Assembly: GCF_000332135.1 (NCBI RefSeq)
Contig: NZ_KB235896.1
Location: forward strand, 3,915,727-3,979,726
DNA: 64,000 bases
Reading direction: 5' to 3'
From: Anabaena sp. PCC 7108
Lineage (GTDB): Bacteria; Cyanobacteriota; Cyanobacteriia; Cyanobacteriales; Nostocaceae
The translations under genes and the position numbers were made by a program. Positions 48,039-57,502 of this stretch are shown here, in pieces. The notes under the pieces are model-generated. The model was not told the origin of the DNA and made no database searches. It was given only the letters and a program-made list of their open reading frames with translations. Position 1 is the stretch's first letter. Every line of letters starts with the position of its first letter.

Positions 48039-48162
48039 ATTCGTTGGGAAAGCTTGCACTGTAACGCCTAAGCGTTCAGCGTCGGGTAGTTCACTCTCGT
48101 GCTATATTCTGTGTGAAGACAAGTTTTCTGCCGCTAGATAGATTTTCGTGTGAGGGGATGCG

Positions 48163-50067
48163 GTGAAAGGACAGCAATTATTTCATAGTTTCTTACCTGG
48201 TGTAACAGCAGCGGTATTAACAACTCAGTCGGCTTGGGCGGGTACGGTCAAAGTAGGTGAAGTTAAAACAAATTCTTCTCCTACTGTATTGACTGCAACC
48301 GGTGGAAAAGCCTCAGTTGCGGACAATATGAATCAGCAACTACCCAATCAGGGAGTTGATAATTCTCCAACCTTAATACCTACTCTTGATTTTAGTAACC
48401 TCAATGTGAAGCCTGTAGGTAATCATAGTGTTCCAGAAATCTCTGGGGTTAATCATAAAAGTCTGCCAGGAGACAAAATACCAAAAACAGTTTTACCAGC
48501 TTCAGTTACTGGGACAAAGTTAGCAGAGTTATTCGAGTCCAAAAAATGTTTACGGACAAAGCAGAACAGTCAAGCTGCCTTGCTTTCAGCCTTAAAAAAC
48601 TGTTCACAAACCAAACCATCCAGTGAGCGGGTAGCTCAGGCAAGTATGCCTACTGAATCAGAAAAAACTGATACTTTAGAGCAGCCTGTTCAAAGCTCAG
48701 ACACTGTAACACCTACACCTACAGGTTCCATAGAGACTCCTGAATACTTGAATCCCAGTCCCAATCCTTTAATATTTCCTACAAAACCAGAGGAAGTGAC
48801 AGTTCAGGCAAATCAGCCAATTACTTTGCAACAGGCTCTAGAACTGGCAAAGCGCAACAATAATGATTTGCAAGTGTCAATATTGCAGTTAGAACGTAGT
48901 AAAGGCTCTCTCAAGGAGCAACAAGCTTCGTTATTGCCAACAGTGGGGCTGACTAGTCGGATTACTAACAGCCGCAGTAGTAGCAGTACATTGTCAGCTA
49001 AACGAACACAGGAGTTAAATCCCAATGCACCGGATGCTACCTCTGATACCAGTTTTACTGGTGCAGCACAATTGCAATATGACCTTTACACCTCTGGAAG
49101 ACGAAATGCGGCTATTAGAGAGGCTGAGGAACAAGTACGTTTTCAGGAGTTGGATGTAGAGCGGCAATCTGAGGATATTCGCTTGAATGTTGCTAGGGAA
49201 TACTATAATTTGCAACAAGCAGATGAACAAGTACGTATTTCTCAATCAGCAGTGCAGAATTCTGAGGCTAGTTTGCGAGATGCACAGGCTCTAGAAAGGG
49301 CTGGTGTGGGTACGCGATTCGATGTGTTGCGATCGCAGGTAAACTTAGCAAATGCCCAACAAGACCTAACTAATGCTCGTTCCCAACAAGAAATTGCTCG
49401 TCGTACTTTAGCAACTCGGTTAAATATTCCTCAGTCGGCAAATATTACTGCCGCTGATCCTGTACAGTTAGCTGGTCTTTGGCAGGAAACTCTCGAACAG
49501 AGTATTATCTTAGCTTATCAACATCGTCCAGAACTGCAACAGCGATTGGCAGAGCGGAATGTTAGCGAGCAGCAAAGAAGACAGGCTTTAGCTTCTTTAG
49601 GACCACAAATTAGTTTAGTTGCCAGCTATGACTTGTTAGATGTGTTTAATGATAGTATCAACGTTAGCGATGGTTATTCAGTCGGCGTGCAAGCAACCCT
49701 AAATTTATACGATGGGGGAACAGCAAAAGCTAGAGCCTCTCAGGCCAAATCTAATATAGCGATCGCTGAAACCAATTTTTCTGAACAACGTAACCAAATT
49801 CGTTTTCAGGTAGAACAGGCTTATTCTACTCAGCGTGCTAACTTAGAAAATGTCCAAACCGCTAATGTGGCTTTAGAACAAGCTAAAGAGTCTTTACGGT
49901 TAGCACGTTTGCGATTCCAAGCAGGTGTCGGTACTCAAACTGATGTGATTAACTCAGAAAATGACTTGACAAGATCGGAAGGTAATCGAGTCACAGCTAT
50001 TTTGAATTACAATCGGGCTTTGACTGAATTACAACGGTATGTCACTTCCAGAGCTTTTAATAAGTAA
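48163..50067 (+). CDS. hgdD: TolC-type outer-membrane efflux protein, HgdD-like
   Basis: The frame starts with GTG at 48163, shortly after GGGGATG. It has a signal peptide ending near QSAWAGT. Residues 25-200 are a Ser/Pro/Thr-rich region, and the rest is two outer-membrane-efflux repeats with heptad-rich helices (LQQALELAKRNN, GGTAKARASQAKSN, AGVGTQTDVINSENDL). The 634-residue length and its position immediately after kaiC match HgdD of Anabaena, the TolC needed for heterocyst glycolipid export, as I recall that locus. TolC serves several pumps, so other substrates are likely too. Confidence 0.85.
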   Translation: MKGQQLFHSFLPGVTAAVLTTQSAWAGTVKVGEVKTNSSPTVLTATGGKASVADNMNQQLPNQGVDNSPTLIPTLDFSNLNVKPVGNHSVPEISGVNHKSLPGDKIPKTVLPASVTGTKLAELFESKKCLRTKQNSQAALLSALKNCSQTKPSSERVAQASMPTESEKTDTLEQPVQSSDTVTPTPTGSIETPEYLNPSPNPLIFPTKPEEVTVQANQPITLQQALELAKRNNNDLQVSILQLERSKGSLKEQQASLLPTVGLTSRITNSRSSSSTLSAKRTQELNPNAPDATSDTSFTGAAQLQYDLYTSGRRNAAIREAEEQVRFQELDVERQSEDIRLNVAREYYNLQQADEQVRISQSAVQNSEASLRDAQALERAGVGTRFDVLRSQVNLANAQQDLTNARSQQEIARRTLATRLNIPQSANITAADPVQLAGLWQETLEQSIILAYQHRPELQQRLAERNVSEQQRRQALASLGPQISLVASYDLLDVFNDSINVSDGYSVGVQATLNLYDGGTAKARASQAKSNIAIAETNFSEQRNQIRFQVEQAYSTQRANLENVQTANVALEQAKESLRLARLRFQAGVGTQTDVINSENDLTRSEGNRVTAILNYNRALTELQRYVTSRAFNK

Positions 50068-50096
50068 ATAAATACAACCTTTTTTAAAAGCCCCAA

Positions 50097-50136
50097 AAGC
50101 CTCATTTAGCAGTGTAATTACTAGCAAATGAGGCTT
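50097..50136 (+). terminator. Hairpin after hgdD
   Basis: AAGCCTCATTT (50097-50107) pairs perfectly with AAATGAGGCTT (50126-50136). Only a weak T tail follows, but the 11-bp stem 30 bp after the stop codon is well placed to end the transcript. Confidence 0.6.
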
Positions 50137-50186
50137 CTTAGTCAAAAAAGCTATATTTGGTAGAACGATAACAAATAAAAGAACTC

Positions 50187-50564
50187 ATGACTAAAGTCAC
50201 ATCACAAGAAATTGCCCAGTTCCGCTCTCAATTGGCAGATGATCCGCAAGCAATGGAAGCGCTAGACTTGATAGAGGATTGTGACGGAGATTTAGAAGAT
50301 GCAGCCATGTCTCTAGCAATTCGCGCTGGACAACAACCAGAAAGAACAAATGCTGAGTGGTTAGACGCTTTGGCTAGAAAATGGCGAGCAGTGATTTGTG
50401 AACAAGAATATCGAGAAGATTTGGTGAACAGCTCAATTACAGCAATGATGACACATCTAACGACAATACCTGCTTTTCCGAAAATTTTAGCAACCCCAGT
50501 TTTAATATATATTCTCAAACAAGGTATCAATAATTTTTGTGCGCCATTGGATTCGTTAAAGTAA
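50187..50564 (+). CDS. Conserved cyanobacterial protein of unknown function
   Basis: The 125-residue protein starts MTKVTSQEIAQFRSQLADDP. It has a predicted helical N-terminal part with an acidic patch (LIEDCDGDLEDAAMSLAIRAG) that looks like a UBA/CUE-type helical bundle, and a more hydrophobic C-terminal third. There are no catalytic motifs I recognise. It is a short gene with its own start after hgdD, and is possibly cytoplasmic. Confidence 0.65.
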   Translation: MTKVTSQEIAQFRSQLADDPQAMEALDLIEDCDGDLEDAAMSLAIRAGQQPERTNAEWLDALARKWRAVICEQEYREDLVNSSITAMMTHLTTIPAFPKILATPVLIYILKQGINNFCAPLDSLK

Positions 50565-50659
50565 TATAGTTGCCGCTTTCCTTCTGAGATATGAAACCAG
50601 TGCTGATACGCTGTTAATTAAGTAGAACCCCTGTCAGATTAATATTTTCATTAAAATCA

Positions 50660-51160
50660 ATGAATTACCTTGTAGCCGTATTATCAGACCGTATTCAAGC
50701 CGAAGCCGCTTATTTAGACTTAGAAAAAGTAGGCATAAAAAGTAGTATTCTCGGTAGAGGGTACAAAACCGCTGATGAGTTTGGCTTAATTGACCCAAAA
50801 GAGCAAGCCAAAAAGCAAGCGCAACTTATGGCATTATGGCTGGTTCCCTTTGGCTTTTTTGCAGGTTTTACTTTCAGTCTCATCACTGGGTTGAATACCT
50901 TTGATTGGGCAGGAGAAATTGGTAATCATGTTGTTGGTGGGCTGCTAGGTGCTGGTAGTGGTGCAATGGGTAGCGTATTTGTTGGTGGTGGAATTGGTTT
51001 AGTTGCAGGAGGTGGAGATGCTTTACCCTATCGCAACCGCTTAGATTCTGGTAAATACATAATTGTAGTTGAGGGTTCAGAAACTTTAACTCGCCAAGCT
51101 ACACGCATATTACGTCAGTTTGATCCAGAAAATATCCAGGGTTATGCTGAAACTAACTAA
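50660..51160 (+). CDS. Conserved protein with small N-terminal domain and Gly-rich membrane segments
   Basis: Residues 1-60 (MNYLVAVLSDRIQAEAAYLDLEKVG) look like the alpha/beta domain seen in GSP17M/DUF1269-type stress proteins. Residues 55-125 contain two hydrophobic stretches and a Gly-rich segment (GGLLGAGSGAMGSVFVGGGIG). The C-terminus returns to strand-helix sequence (YIIVVEGSETLTRQATRIL). I infer a membrane-associated protein of unknown role. Its stop is 10 bp before a heptamer repeat. Confidence 0.65.
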   Translation: MNYLVAVLSDRIQAEAAYLDLEKVGIKSSILGRGYKTADEFGLIDPKEQAKKQAQLMALWLVPFGFFAGFTFSLITGLNTFDWAGEIGNHVVGGLLGAGSGAMGSVFVGGGIGLVAGGGDALPYRNRLDSGKYIIVVEGSETLTRQATRILRQFDPENIQGYAETN

Positions 51161-51170
51161 TTGGTCAGTA

Positions 51171-51297
51171 CTGAGTGCTGAGTGCTGAGTATTGAGTGCT
51201 GAGTGCTGAGTGCTGAGTGCTGAGTGCTGAGTGCTGAGTGCTGAGTATTGAGTGCTGAGTATTGAGTGCTGAGTATTGAGTATTGAGTATTGAGTAT
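51171..51297. repeat. Heptanucleotide repeat (CTGAGTG/TTGAGTA)n
   Basis: About eighteen units of mixed CTGAGTG and TTGAGTA run into the upstream end of the next gene. The same unit recurs between psaA and psaB (59775-59799). Confidence 0.92.
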
Positions 51298-51340
51298 GAA
51301 TTTTCTTCTGTTGCCTCCCCTACACCCTACATCTAGTCCC

Positions 51341-52120
51341 ATGTTACCCAGAGAAGAACTTTTAAAAGGTGTTGAAAACCGTGAGAGTATCGCCCGTGTG
51401 ATTGACCAGGCAGAACAGGCTATTAAGACCTGGGAAGTGGTTTTTACTGATTTTTTGTCTCCGCCAGAGTTAGCAGAAATTCAACGGGTGTTTAGTCGAT
51501 TAACAGACGTACATTTAGTAGCGTGGGGTGGATATCCCCAAGCTGAACGCCAAAGAATTGCGATCGCACGTTCTGAATTACCATTAGATTCATCTCAAGT
51601 TGCTATCAGTACTTTAGAAATTGCGGGTAATTTCCTGTTTGATACCGCAACTCACCGGGACTATTTAGGTGCAATGTTGGGAACGGGAATTGTCCGGGAA
51701 AAGACAGGAGATGTGATTGTCTTGGGAGAAAGAGGGGCGCAGGTAATCGTCGTCCCGGAATTGGTAGAATTTCTGGAAATGAGTCTCCAACAAGTGCGTT
51801 CAGTTCCTGTAAAAACTCAGCGGATTGATATCAATGAGTTAAAAGTCCGGGAACCGAAGAAAAAAGAATTGACAACTGTGGAAGCTTCTTTGCGTTTAGA
51901 TGCGATCGCATCTGCCGGTTTTGGAATGTCCCGCAGCAAAATGGTGGATTTAATTGACTCTCATGATGTTCGTGTCAATTGGAAAGAAATCACCCAAGCC
52001 AGTTCTCAAGTTAAATCAGGCGATTTAATCGCAATTCGCGGTAAAGGACGTTTAGAAGTCGGCGAAATTGCTGTTACTAAAAAAGACCGTTACCGCGTGC
52101 AATTAACTAGGTTTATGTAG
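51341..52120 (+). CDS. Photosystem II S4-domain protein
   Basis: The 259-residue protein has an N-terminal YlmH-like domain (EELLKGVENRESIARVIDQAEQ) and a C-terminal S4 RNA-binding domain (RLDAIASAGFGMSRSKMVDLI, then VKSGDLIAIRGKGRLEVGEI). Cyanobacterial and plant members are annotated as photosystem II S4-domain proteins and probably bind RNA or ribosomes. The conserved start is MLPREELLKG at 51341; in-frame codons further up come from the tandem repeat. Confidence 0.85.
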   Translation: MLPREELLKGVENRESIARVIDQAEQAIKTWEVVFTDFLSPPELAEIQRVFSRLTDVHLVAWGGYPQAERQRIAIARSELPLDSSQVAISTLEIAGNFLFDTATHRDYLGAMLGTGIVREKTGDVIVLGERGAQVIVVPELVEFLEMSLQQVRSVPVKTQRIDINELKVREPKKKELTTVEASLRLDAIASAGFGMSRSKMVDLIDSHDVRVNWKEITQASSQVKSGDLIAIRGKGRLEVGEIAVTKKDRYRVQLTRFM

Positions 52121-52130
52121 GGACTCTTAA

Positions 52131-52206
52131 CAGGGAACAGGGAACAGGGAACAGGGAACAGGGAACAAGTAATTCTTCTAATTACGAATTACGAATTACG
52201 AATTAC
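52131..52206. repeat. Heptamer repeats (CAGGGAA)5 and (AATTACG)4
   Basis: CAGGGAA units occupy 52131-52166, followed by AATTACG units at 52180-52206. The second array enters the convergent SDR gene and provides its last codons and stop. Confidence 0.88.
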
Positions 52207-52977
52207 TTTAAACTGTTTTGCCACCAAACTTACTAAAGACTCTCTTGGTAAAAATCTGTGCATATTAACAATGACTTGATTTCCTAAACCACCACTAACT
52301 ACTGACGATTCACCTTTTTCTAAAGCTTGCAAAGCATCATCCACAACTTGTTTAGGAGTGGCTATTTTATTTGTTGAACCTGCCAAAGCTGCGGGAAACT
52401 TTGCTTCTGTAAAAAAGTCTGTTTCTGTTGGCCCTGGACAAACTACCAAAACCCGGACACCATAATCACGATTTTCTGCCCATAATGCTTCACTGAAACT
52501 GAGAACAAAAGCTTTAGTGGCTGCATAGACAGAAAGATAAGGCATTGGTTGAAATCCCGCAATTGAAGAAACATTAATAATGCTTCCCGAACGGCGTTCT
52601 CGCATTAAAGGTAGAAATTTATGAGTTAAATCTACCAATGCCATAATATTTAATTGAATCATATTTAATTGTCGTTGCCCGTCTCTTTCGGCAAAGTCGC
52701 CATAATCGCCAAACCCAGCATTATTGATTAACAAATCAATTGTTAATCCTTTAGCTTTGATCAAATCAAATACATCATTAGTGGCATTAGGTTCGGTTAA
52801 GTCTTTGGCTATAATCTCGACTTGAACTTTGTGTTTTTGTTGTAATTGTGTGGCTATTTCTTCCAACTTCTCTGCTGAACGTGCAATCAGAACAAGATTT
52901 GTTTGACGTGCAGCAAGTTCTTCTGCAAAAGCTTTGCCAATTCCCCCAGAAGCCCCGGTAACTAAAGCTGTTGACAT
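52189..52977 (-). CDS. Short-chain dehydrogenase/reductase
   Basis: The 262-residue classical SDR has the cofactor motif TGASGGIGKAFA, the structural motif NNAGFGDYGDF and the active site SIAG...YAATK (Ser, Tyr, Lys). The early arginine (IARS) suggests NADP(H). The family is broad and the substrate cannot be inferred. The C-terminus VIRNS and the stop codon are written in heptamer-repeat sequence, so the original end has been altered or extended. Confidence 0.92.
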   Translation of the reverse strand: MSTALVTGASGGIGKAFAEELAARQTNLVLIARSAEKLEEIATQLQQKHKVQVEIIAKDLTEPNATNDVFDLIKAKGLTIDLLINNAGFGDYGDFAERDGQRQLNMIQLNIMALVDLTHKFLPLMRERRSGSIINVSSIAGFQPMPYLSVYAATKAFVLSFSEALWAENRDYGVRVLVVCPGPTETDFFTEAKFPAALAGSTNKIATPKQVVDDALQALEKGESSVVSGGLGNQVIVNMHRFLPRESLVSLVAKQFKVIRNS

Positions 52978-53181
52978 TTTAGGTATTATCTGATTTATTC
53001 AATCACCTTATTTATGGTAACAATTCTTTCCAGAATCTGTGGTAATTTCAAAACGTTGATTAATTCCTATAGCAACTCTACTAAATGATTTGTGAACAAA
53101 CTTGTTCCCGTGTCCTGATAATTTATATATGTATTATTTTCAGCGAAAGAAAGGGAATACTAGTTTAAGTAGCAATTAGGT

Positions 53182-54456
53182 ATGACTATGTTCGGGAAAA
53201 TCAAATTAGCAGCTATTCTTATCGCAGGTACAGCGGGGGTGGTATGGGTTGTAAACTTACCTTATCCCATGATTCGCAAACCTGTAGCTCAAGTAGCACC
53301 AATTCTGCTGTTACCTAGTTTTATGAGTATGGATCATCATTATCGAGGTGCGATTGATTCCCTAGAACAAGCAGATCAGTTAGTAAGTCTAGCTACTAGC
53401 ACTGCGGATATTGAACTAGGTGGGGAAAAAGTTAAAGCTGCAAAAAAACACTTGGAAAATTTACCAGTTTGGTTTTTGGGTTACTATCCTCAGCGTTATT
53501 GTAGTTTGTTTAGTTGTTCCTGGCAGTTTACTTTAGATGAATTTGAACAGGCACGAAAACGGGTAGCACGACTAGATGCGGTAGTTTTCCAAGACAAAAA
53601 TGCTTTGATTCCCTTGAATGAAGCCAAAAAGGCTCTATTGGCAGCAAAGTTGCAATATGAACAAGCTACAAATACAAAAGATAGAGAGAAAGCGATCGCA
53701 TCTTGGCAAATAGCGATCGATCAATTAGAGGAAATTTCTCAACAAACATTAGCAGGTAAAACTGCCCAAACTCAACTTACAGCTTACAAACGGGATTTTG
53801 ATAATGCGCGGATTGGTAATTTTATCGCTGCTGCACAAGAATTTGATTTAGAAGCTCAGAAAGTTCAACCTACAAAATCTCAAGCTGCATCGGAATTATG
53901 GCTACAAGCAATTAACCGACTCGAACAAGTTCCCAATAACAATCCTCGCTATTTAGATGCACAAAAATTAATTGCTGCATACCAAGTCAAACAAAAAACG
54001 GTGGTTGATATCCGCAGTGGTACATATGTTGAGGGGGCAAAACAGTTTGCCTTAGCAGCTGCTAAAGCTTCTCAAAATCCACCTCATACGGCTCTTGAGT
54101 GGGAACAAATTGGTAATTTATGGGAAAGAGCAATTCGGCAATTAGAGAATATTCAAGTTCAAGAACCAAGTTATGTGGAAGCGCAAAAACTACTAGCGCA
54201 GTATCACACCAACTTGGGAATTATTAAAAATCGTCGTCAAACTGAAAACGACGCGCAGGAAATTCTCAACCAAGCTAACAAGGAAATCCAAAGATTGATT
54301 GCCAGCACACCTGCTAATAATAATGAGATTAAAGCCGAGATTCAAGGAATTATCACTCAGTTGAACAGTGTAAAATCAGGAACAACTGCATACCCTGAAG
54401 CACAGCGATTGTTGACATTGGCAAATAATAAGCTCAAGCAACTACAGGCAAAATAA
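53182..54456 (+). CDS. Membrane-anchored coiled-coil protein of unknown function
   Basis: The 424-residue protein has an N-terminal hydrophobic helix (about 7-25) and then long alpha-helical sequence rich in Ala, Gln, Glu and Lys. Repeating segments end in ..AAKASQNPPHTALEWEQ and ..NQANKEIQRL. Weak repeats of about 70 residues contain ELWLQAINRLEQVPNNNPRYLDAQKLI and WERAIRQLENIQVQEPSYVEAQKLL patterns, akin to TPR-like helical pairs. There are no enzyme motifs. A scaffold role at the membrane is an inference only. Confidence 0.65.
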   Translation: MTMFGKIKLAAILIAGTAGVVWVVNLPYPMIRKPVAQVAPILLLPSFMSMDHHYRGAIDSLEQADQLVSLATSTADIELGGEKVKAAKKHLENLPVWFLGYYPQRYCSLFSCSWQFTLDEFEQARKRVARLDAVVFQDKNALIPLNEAKKALLAAKLQYEQATNTKDREKAIASWQIAIDQLEEISQQTLAGKTAQTQLTAYKRDFDNARIGNFIAAAQEFDLEAQKVQPTKSQAASELWLQAINRLEQVPNNNPRYLDAQKLIAAYQVKQKTVVDIRSGTYVEGAKQFALAAAKASQNPPHTALEWEQIGNLWERAIRQLENIQVQEPSYVEAQKLLAQYHTNLGIIKNRRQTENDAQEILNQANKEIQRLIASTPANNNEIKAEIQGIITQLNSVKSGTTAYPEAQRLLTLANNKLKQLQAK

Positions 54457-54525
54457 AGAATTAGCAGCTAATTATGCTTGACAATTGCTAGGAGGATATG
54501 CTAACTTAGATGTTCTTGTGGTTAA

Positions 54526-54599
<74 letters not shown>

Positions 54600-54701
54600 T
54601 GAATTATTTATGTTAGTCTACTTAATTTTGTACTAATTCTGCTAACACGGGGAATCATAGTAATTTTAAATTGTAGATTATTTTAGGTTGGAATTAGGGT
54701 T

Positions 54702-55610
54702 TTGATCAAACTGAAAGAAATCAATATCAATAATTTATCTCTTTGGTTACAACAAGCTAAAAACCAAACTGTACAGGGACGAGTTATTGAACGTATTCCC
54801 CTTTTATCAGTAGCTAACCCTAGCTGCTTTGCTGTTAATATATGCGGTGAATCAGGTGTAAGTTACAGTTTAGGAGATACAGCTTGTGTATTTCCTTTAA
54901 TGAGTGTAATTAAGCCATTCTCTCTACTATATCTGCTCGAATATTTTGGAGCAGAAAAGGTGTCAGAATTGGTTGGATTTGAACCCTCAGCAGCACCTTT
55001 CAATTCGTTAGAACAGTTAATTTCTGATAATGGATATCCACGCAATCCGATGATTAATAGTGGTGCTATTACCCTAGCTGATAAGTTACCAGGAAAGGAT
55101 GTGAATACTCGGACGCAGTTATTCTGTCAATGGTTGAATCAATTAGCAGGTACTCAACTACATATAGATTTGGAAATGTTGACTTCAGTTCGCGCTACTC
55201 GTTCTCAGGTCAATTTAGCGATCGCTCACTATCTTATCAAAACTGGACATATCAAAAATCTGGAAATTGCTCTTGACACTTATGAACAAATATGCTGTAT
55301 TTCTGGAGTTGTACAGGACTTAGCCTTATTGGGAACTTTATTAGCTTGTAACAGCAGTTTTATAACTTCAGAAAATCGCAACATCGTCCACAGTGTGATG
55401 TTAAGTTGTGGATTATACGAGGCTTCTGCTGAGTATGCTGTCAAGATTGGTTTACCGATGAAATCGGGAATTGGTGGGGGTTTATTAGCAATAGTACCAA
55501 ATCAGGGAGCTATCGGCTGCTACAGTCCTGCCTTGGATAGTATCGGCAATCCTCTGGCAGGACTGGCATTTATGGAAGCTTTATCCCAAGGATTAAAATT
55601 AAATATGTAA
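54702..55610 (+). CDS. glsA: Glutaminase (GlsA family)
   Basis: Glutaminase hydrolyses glutamine to glutamate and ammonia. The 302-residue protein has the beta-lactamase-like catalytic motif SVIK (in FPLMSVIKPFSLLYLLE), then GFEPSAAPFNSLEQL and NPMINSGAITLADKL. The C-terminal KSGIGGGLLAIVPNQGAIGCYSPALD completes the site. The frame begins at TTG 54702 and no ATG is near the conserved N-terminus. It is a stand-alone gene after tRNA-Val. Confidence 0.93.
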   Translation: MIKLKEININNLSLWLQQAKNQTVQGRVIERIPLLSVANPSCFAVNICGESGVSYSLGDTACVFPLMSVIKPFSLLYLLEYFGAEKVSELVGFEPSAAPFNSLEQLISDNGYPRNPMINSGAITLADKLPGKDVNTRTQLFCQWLNQLAGTQLHIDLEMLTSVRATRSQVNLAIAHYLIKTGHIKNLEIALDTYEQICCISGVVQDLALLGTLLACNSSFITSENRNIVHSVMLSCGLYEASAEYAVKIGLPMKSGIGGGLLAIVPNQGAIGCYSPALDSIGNPLAGLAFMEALSQGLKLNM

Positions 55611-55622
55611 ACTAGTTGCGCT

Positions 55623-57113
55623 TTAGCTGATTACTTTTGGCTTGGGATCTGGTGCTGCAAATTTAATAGCGGGAGGTGTGGGTGTTAACTCAGGTTGCGG
55701 TTCCGGTGTTTTTTCAACTTTGGGAGTTGGTACAGTCTCCGTTTCAGGAACTAGTGGCTTTTCTAACTCAGGTTGCGGTTCCGGTGTTTTTTCAACTTTG
55801 GGAGTTGGAACAGTTTCCGTTTCAGGAACTAATGGCTTTTCTAACTCAGGTTGCGGTTCCGGTGTTTTTTCAACTTTGGGAGTTGGAACAGTTTCCGTTT
55901 CAGGAACTAGTGGCTTTTCTAACTTAGGTTGCGGTTCCGGTGTTTTTTCAACTTTGGGAGTTGGAACAGTTTCCGTTTCAGGAACTAGTGGCTTTTCTAA
56001 CTCAGGTTGCGGTTCCGGTGTTTTTTCAACTTTGGGAGTTGGAACAGTTTCCGTTTCAGGAACTAGTGGCTTTTCTAACTCAGGTTGCGGTTCCGGTGTT
56101 TTTTCAACTTTGGGAGTTGGAACAGTTTCCGTTTCAGGAATCTTAGTTGTATAGTTCTGGTCTACAATACCGCGAACTTTATCAGCTGTTAGTTCCCCGC
56201 TGATGATTCTCGAAAGCGTATCTTTAGCGGTGGGTTGGTAGTTAATTAATCTGACTGTACTATTGAAAACATTTTTGACAGGGTTTCCCTGGTTATCGAG
56301 AAATTCTAGTTTTACCCAAGTTTTACCAGGTTTGAAGCCTTTGATATATGGTGTTTGCCAACGGTCAAGAACAAAAATTTCACCGTTAATCGTGCAGCGA
56401 ATACGCCAATCACTCATAGTGTCTTCAGGATTCTCTTCAGCAACAATATGTAAAGGCGCATTAGTTAGATAAAAATCCAGCATAATCGGTTCTGCACCGT
56501 AACTGCCATAGGGACGACTGTAAGTCAGTACTGGTAAATGGGATTCAGGATTGTTATCGTCAGTTTTAGTAAAAATGTGAAATGTTGTTTGGGCATAAGC
56601 GCCCTCATTTTTAAAGCTTTCATCCCAAGGACGAGAGGCAAAGACTCGGAGAGTATGAGTCCCAGGAGATAAGTCTGGTAAAACCAAAGGCTGATTTAAG
56701 TCGTAAATAGCTATGTCAGGTTGATTATCCAGAATTAGCGTTAAATGTGGTCCAAGTTGCCATTGAGGATCTTTAAATATTGGCAGATCCTTGACTTGCA
56801 AACTGACTTTAACCGTATCATCTTGTATAACTTCATCCACTTGGGGACTCAGAATAGTCACTTGTGGCTGATAACCTTCCAAGCTGGGACGTAGTTCTTG
56901 GATCACATCTGGCGGAGTAGTTTCTGTAAAATGCCCAGAAATTGTGGAAACTGTCGGCGCTTTTGCTTGATTATCAATTGATACTTCTTGACTGCCTGCC
57001 GTCTCAACACAACTGCATAAACTTAAGACCAACACCAATTTTATTAGCCATTTGAGGATCGGGAAACTCCTAGATTTGAGTTTCTCTAAAGCAGTTTTAC
57101 GCTTAGAGTTCAT
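55623..57113 (-). CDS. Lipoprotein-like protein with a C-terminal Pro-rich tandem repeat
   Basis: The product is about 496 residues from the ATG at 57113 (GGAAGG upstream). A hydrophobic N-terminus ends in LCSC, a possible lipobox. Residues 60-330 are beta-rich with phrases such as GTHTLRVFASRPWDESFKNEG and GFKPGKTWVKLEFLDNQG, suggesting an Ig-like or related extracytoplasmic domain. The C-terminal part carries six copies of a 26-residue unit (core VPTPKVEKTPEPQPELEKP), encoded by 78-bp repeats at about 55690-56150. These should form an extended Pro/Glu/Lys spacer across the periplasm or peptidoglycan. Function is unknown. Confidence 0.75.
   Translation of the reverse strand: MNSKRKTALEKLKSRSFPILKWLIKLVLVLSLCSCVETAGSQEVSIDNQAKAPTVSTISGHFTETTPPDVIQELRPSLEGYQPQVTILSPQVDEVIQDDTVKVSLQVKDLPIFKDPQWQLGPHLTLILDNQPDIAIYDLNQPLVLPDLSPGTHTLRVFASRPWDESFKNEGAYAQTTFHIFTKTDDNNPESHLPVLTYSRPYGSYGAEPIMLDFYLTNAPLHIVAEENPEDTMSDWRIRCTINGEIFVLDRWQTPYIKGFKPGKTWVKLEFLDNQGNPVKNVFNSTVRLINYQPTAKDTLSRIISGELTADKVRGIVDQNYTTKIPETETVPTPKVEKTPEPQPELEKPLVPETETVPTPKVEKTPEPQPELEKPLVPETETVPTPKVEKTPEPQPKLEKPLVPETETVPTPKVEKTPEPQPELEKPLVPETETVPTPKVEKTPEPQPELEKPLVPETETVPTPKVEKTPEPQPELTPTPPAIKFAAPDPKPKVIS
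55690..56150. repeat. 78-bp in-frame tandem repeat, six copies
   Basis: Six near-identical 78-bp units (the last partial) make up the 3' end of the lipoprotein-like gene. Units differ by a few substitutions only (for example CTCAGG versus CTTAGG at 55922), so the array has been homogenised recently and its copy number may vary between strains. Confidence 0.9.
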
Positions 57114-57164
57114 TCCTTCCACCCTGTGATAGTCTTCAACGTTTGACAGATGATTGTGGCGCAA

Positions 57165-57502
57165 ACTGTGCCTAGCGAACTATAGCGCAAAAGAGCAAAT
57201 TTGCTACCCTCAATAGTAACTATAAGTTTTAAGAATTGTTATTCTTTGTAAATTAAATAGATAATCTATTGACATTTTCACAATTTCTTTTACTTTAAAA
57301 GTCAGATAAGACAAGAAATCTGGCAATTTTTAATTATTGTTAAAATGTCTCTAACAAAGTACAAGTGTAGACTCTATAATTCAACAGAAACAACTATCCA
57401 CACAGCGCGATGATCGCGGTTCCAGAAAATCGCTAGAATTGCGAGTAAAGCTAAGTATGTGGTATTCCCAAGTCCTCATTCCTTATTTAGAGAGGAGGTC
57501 GA
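57165..57502 (+). promoter_or_regulatory. Upstream region of psaA
   Basis: 338 bp without a gene separates psaA from the divergent lipoprotein gene. It ends with a GAGGAGG ribosome binding site at 57492-57498 before the psaA ATG. AT-rich words typical of cyanobacterial promoters are present, but I cannot assign the start points. Confidence 0.45.

Noticed and set aside
55642-56154. Long open frame on the plus strand opposite the Pro-rich repeat
   Set aside because: It is the mirror of the 78-bp in-frame repeat; a period divisible by three keeps all frames open. The minus-strand frame has a proper N-terminus and non-repeat domain.
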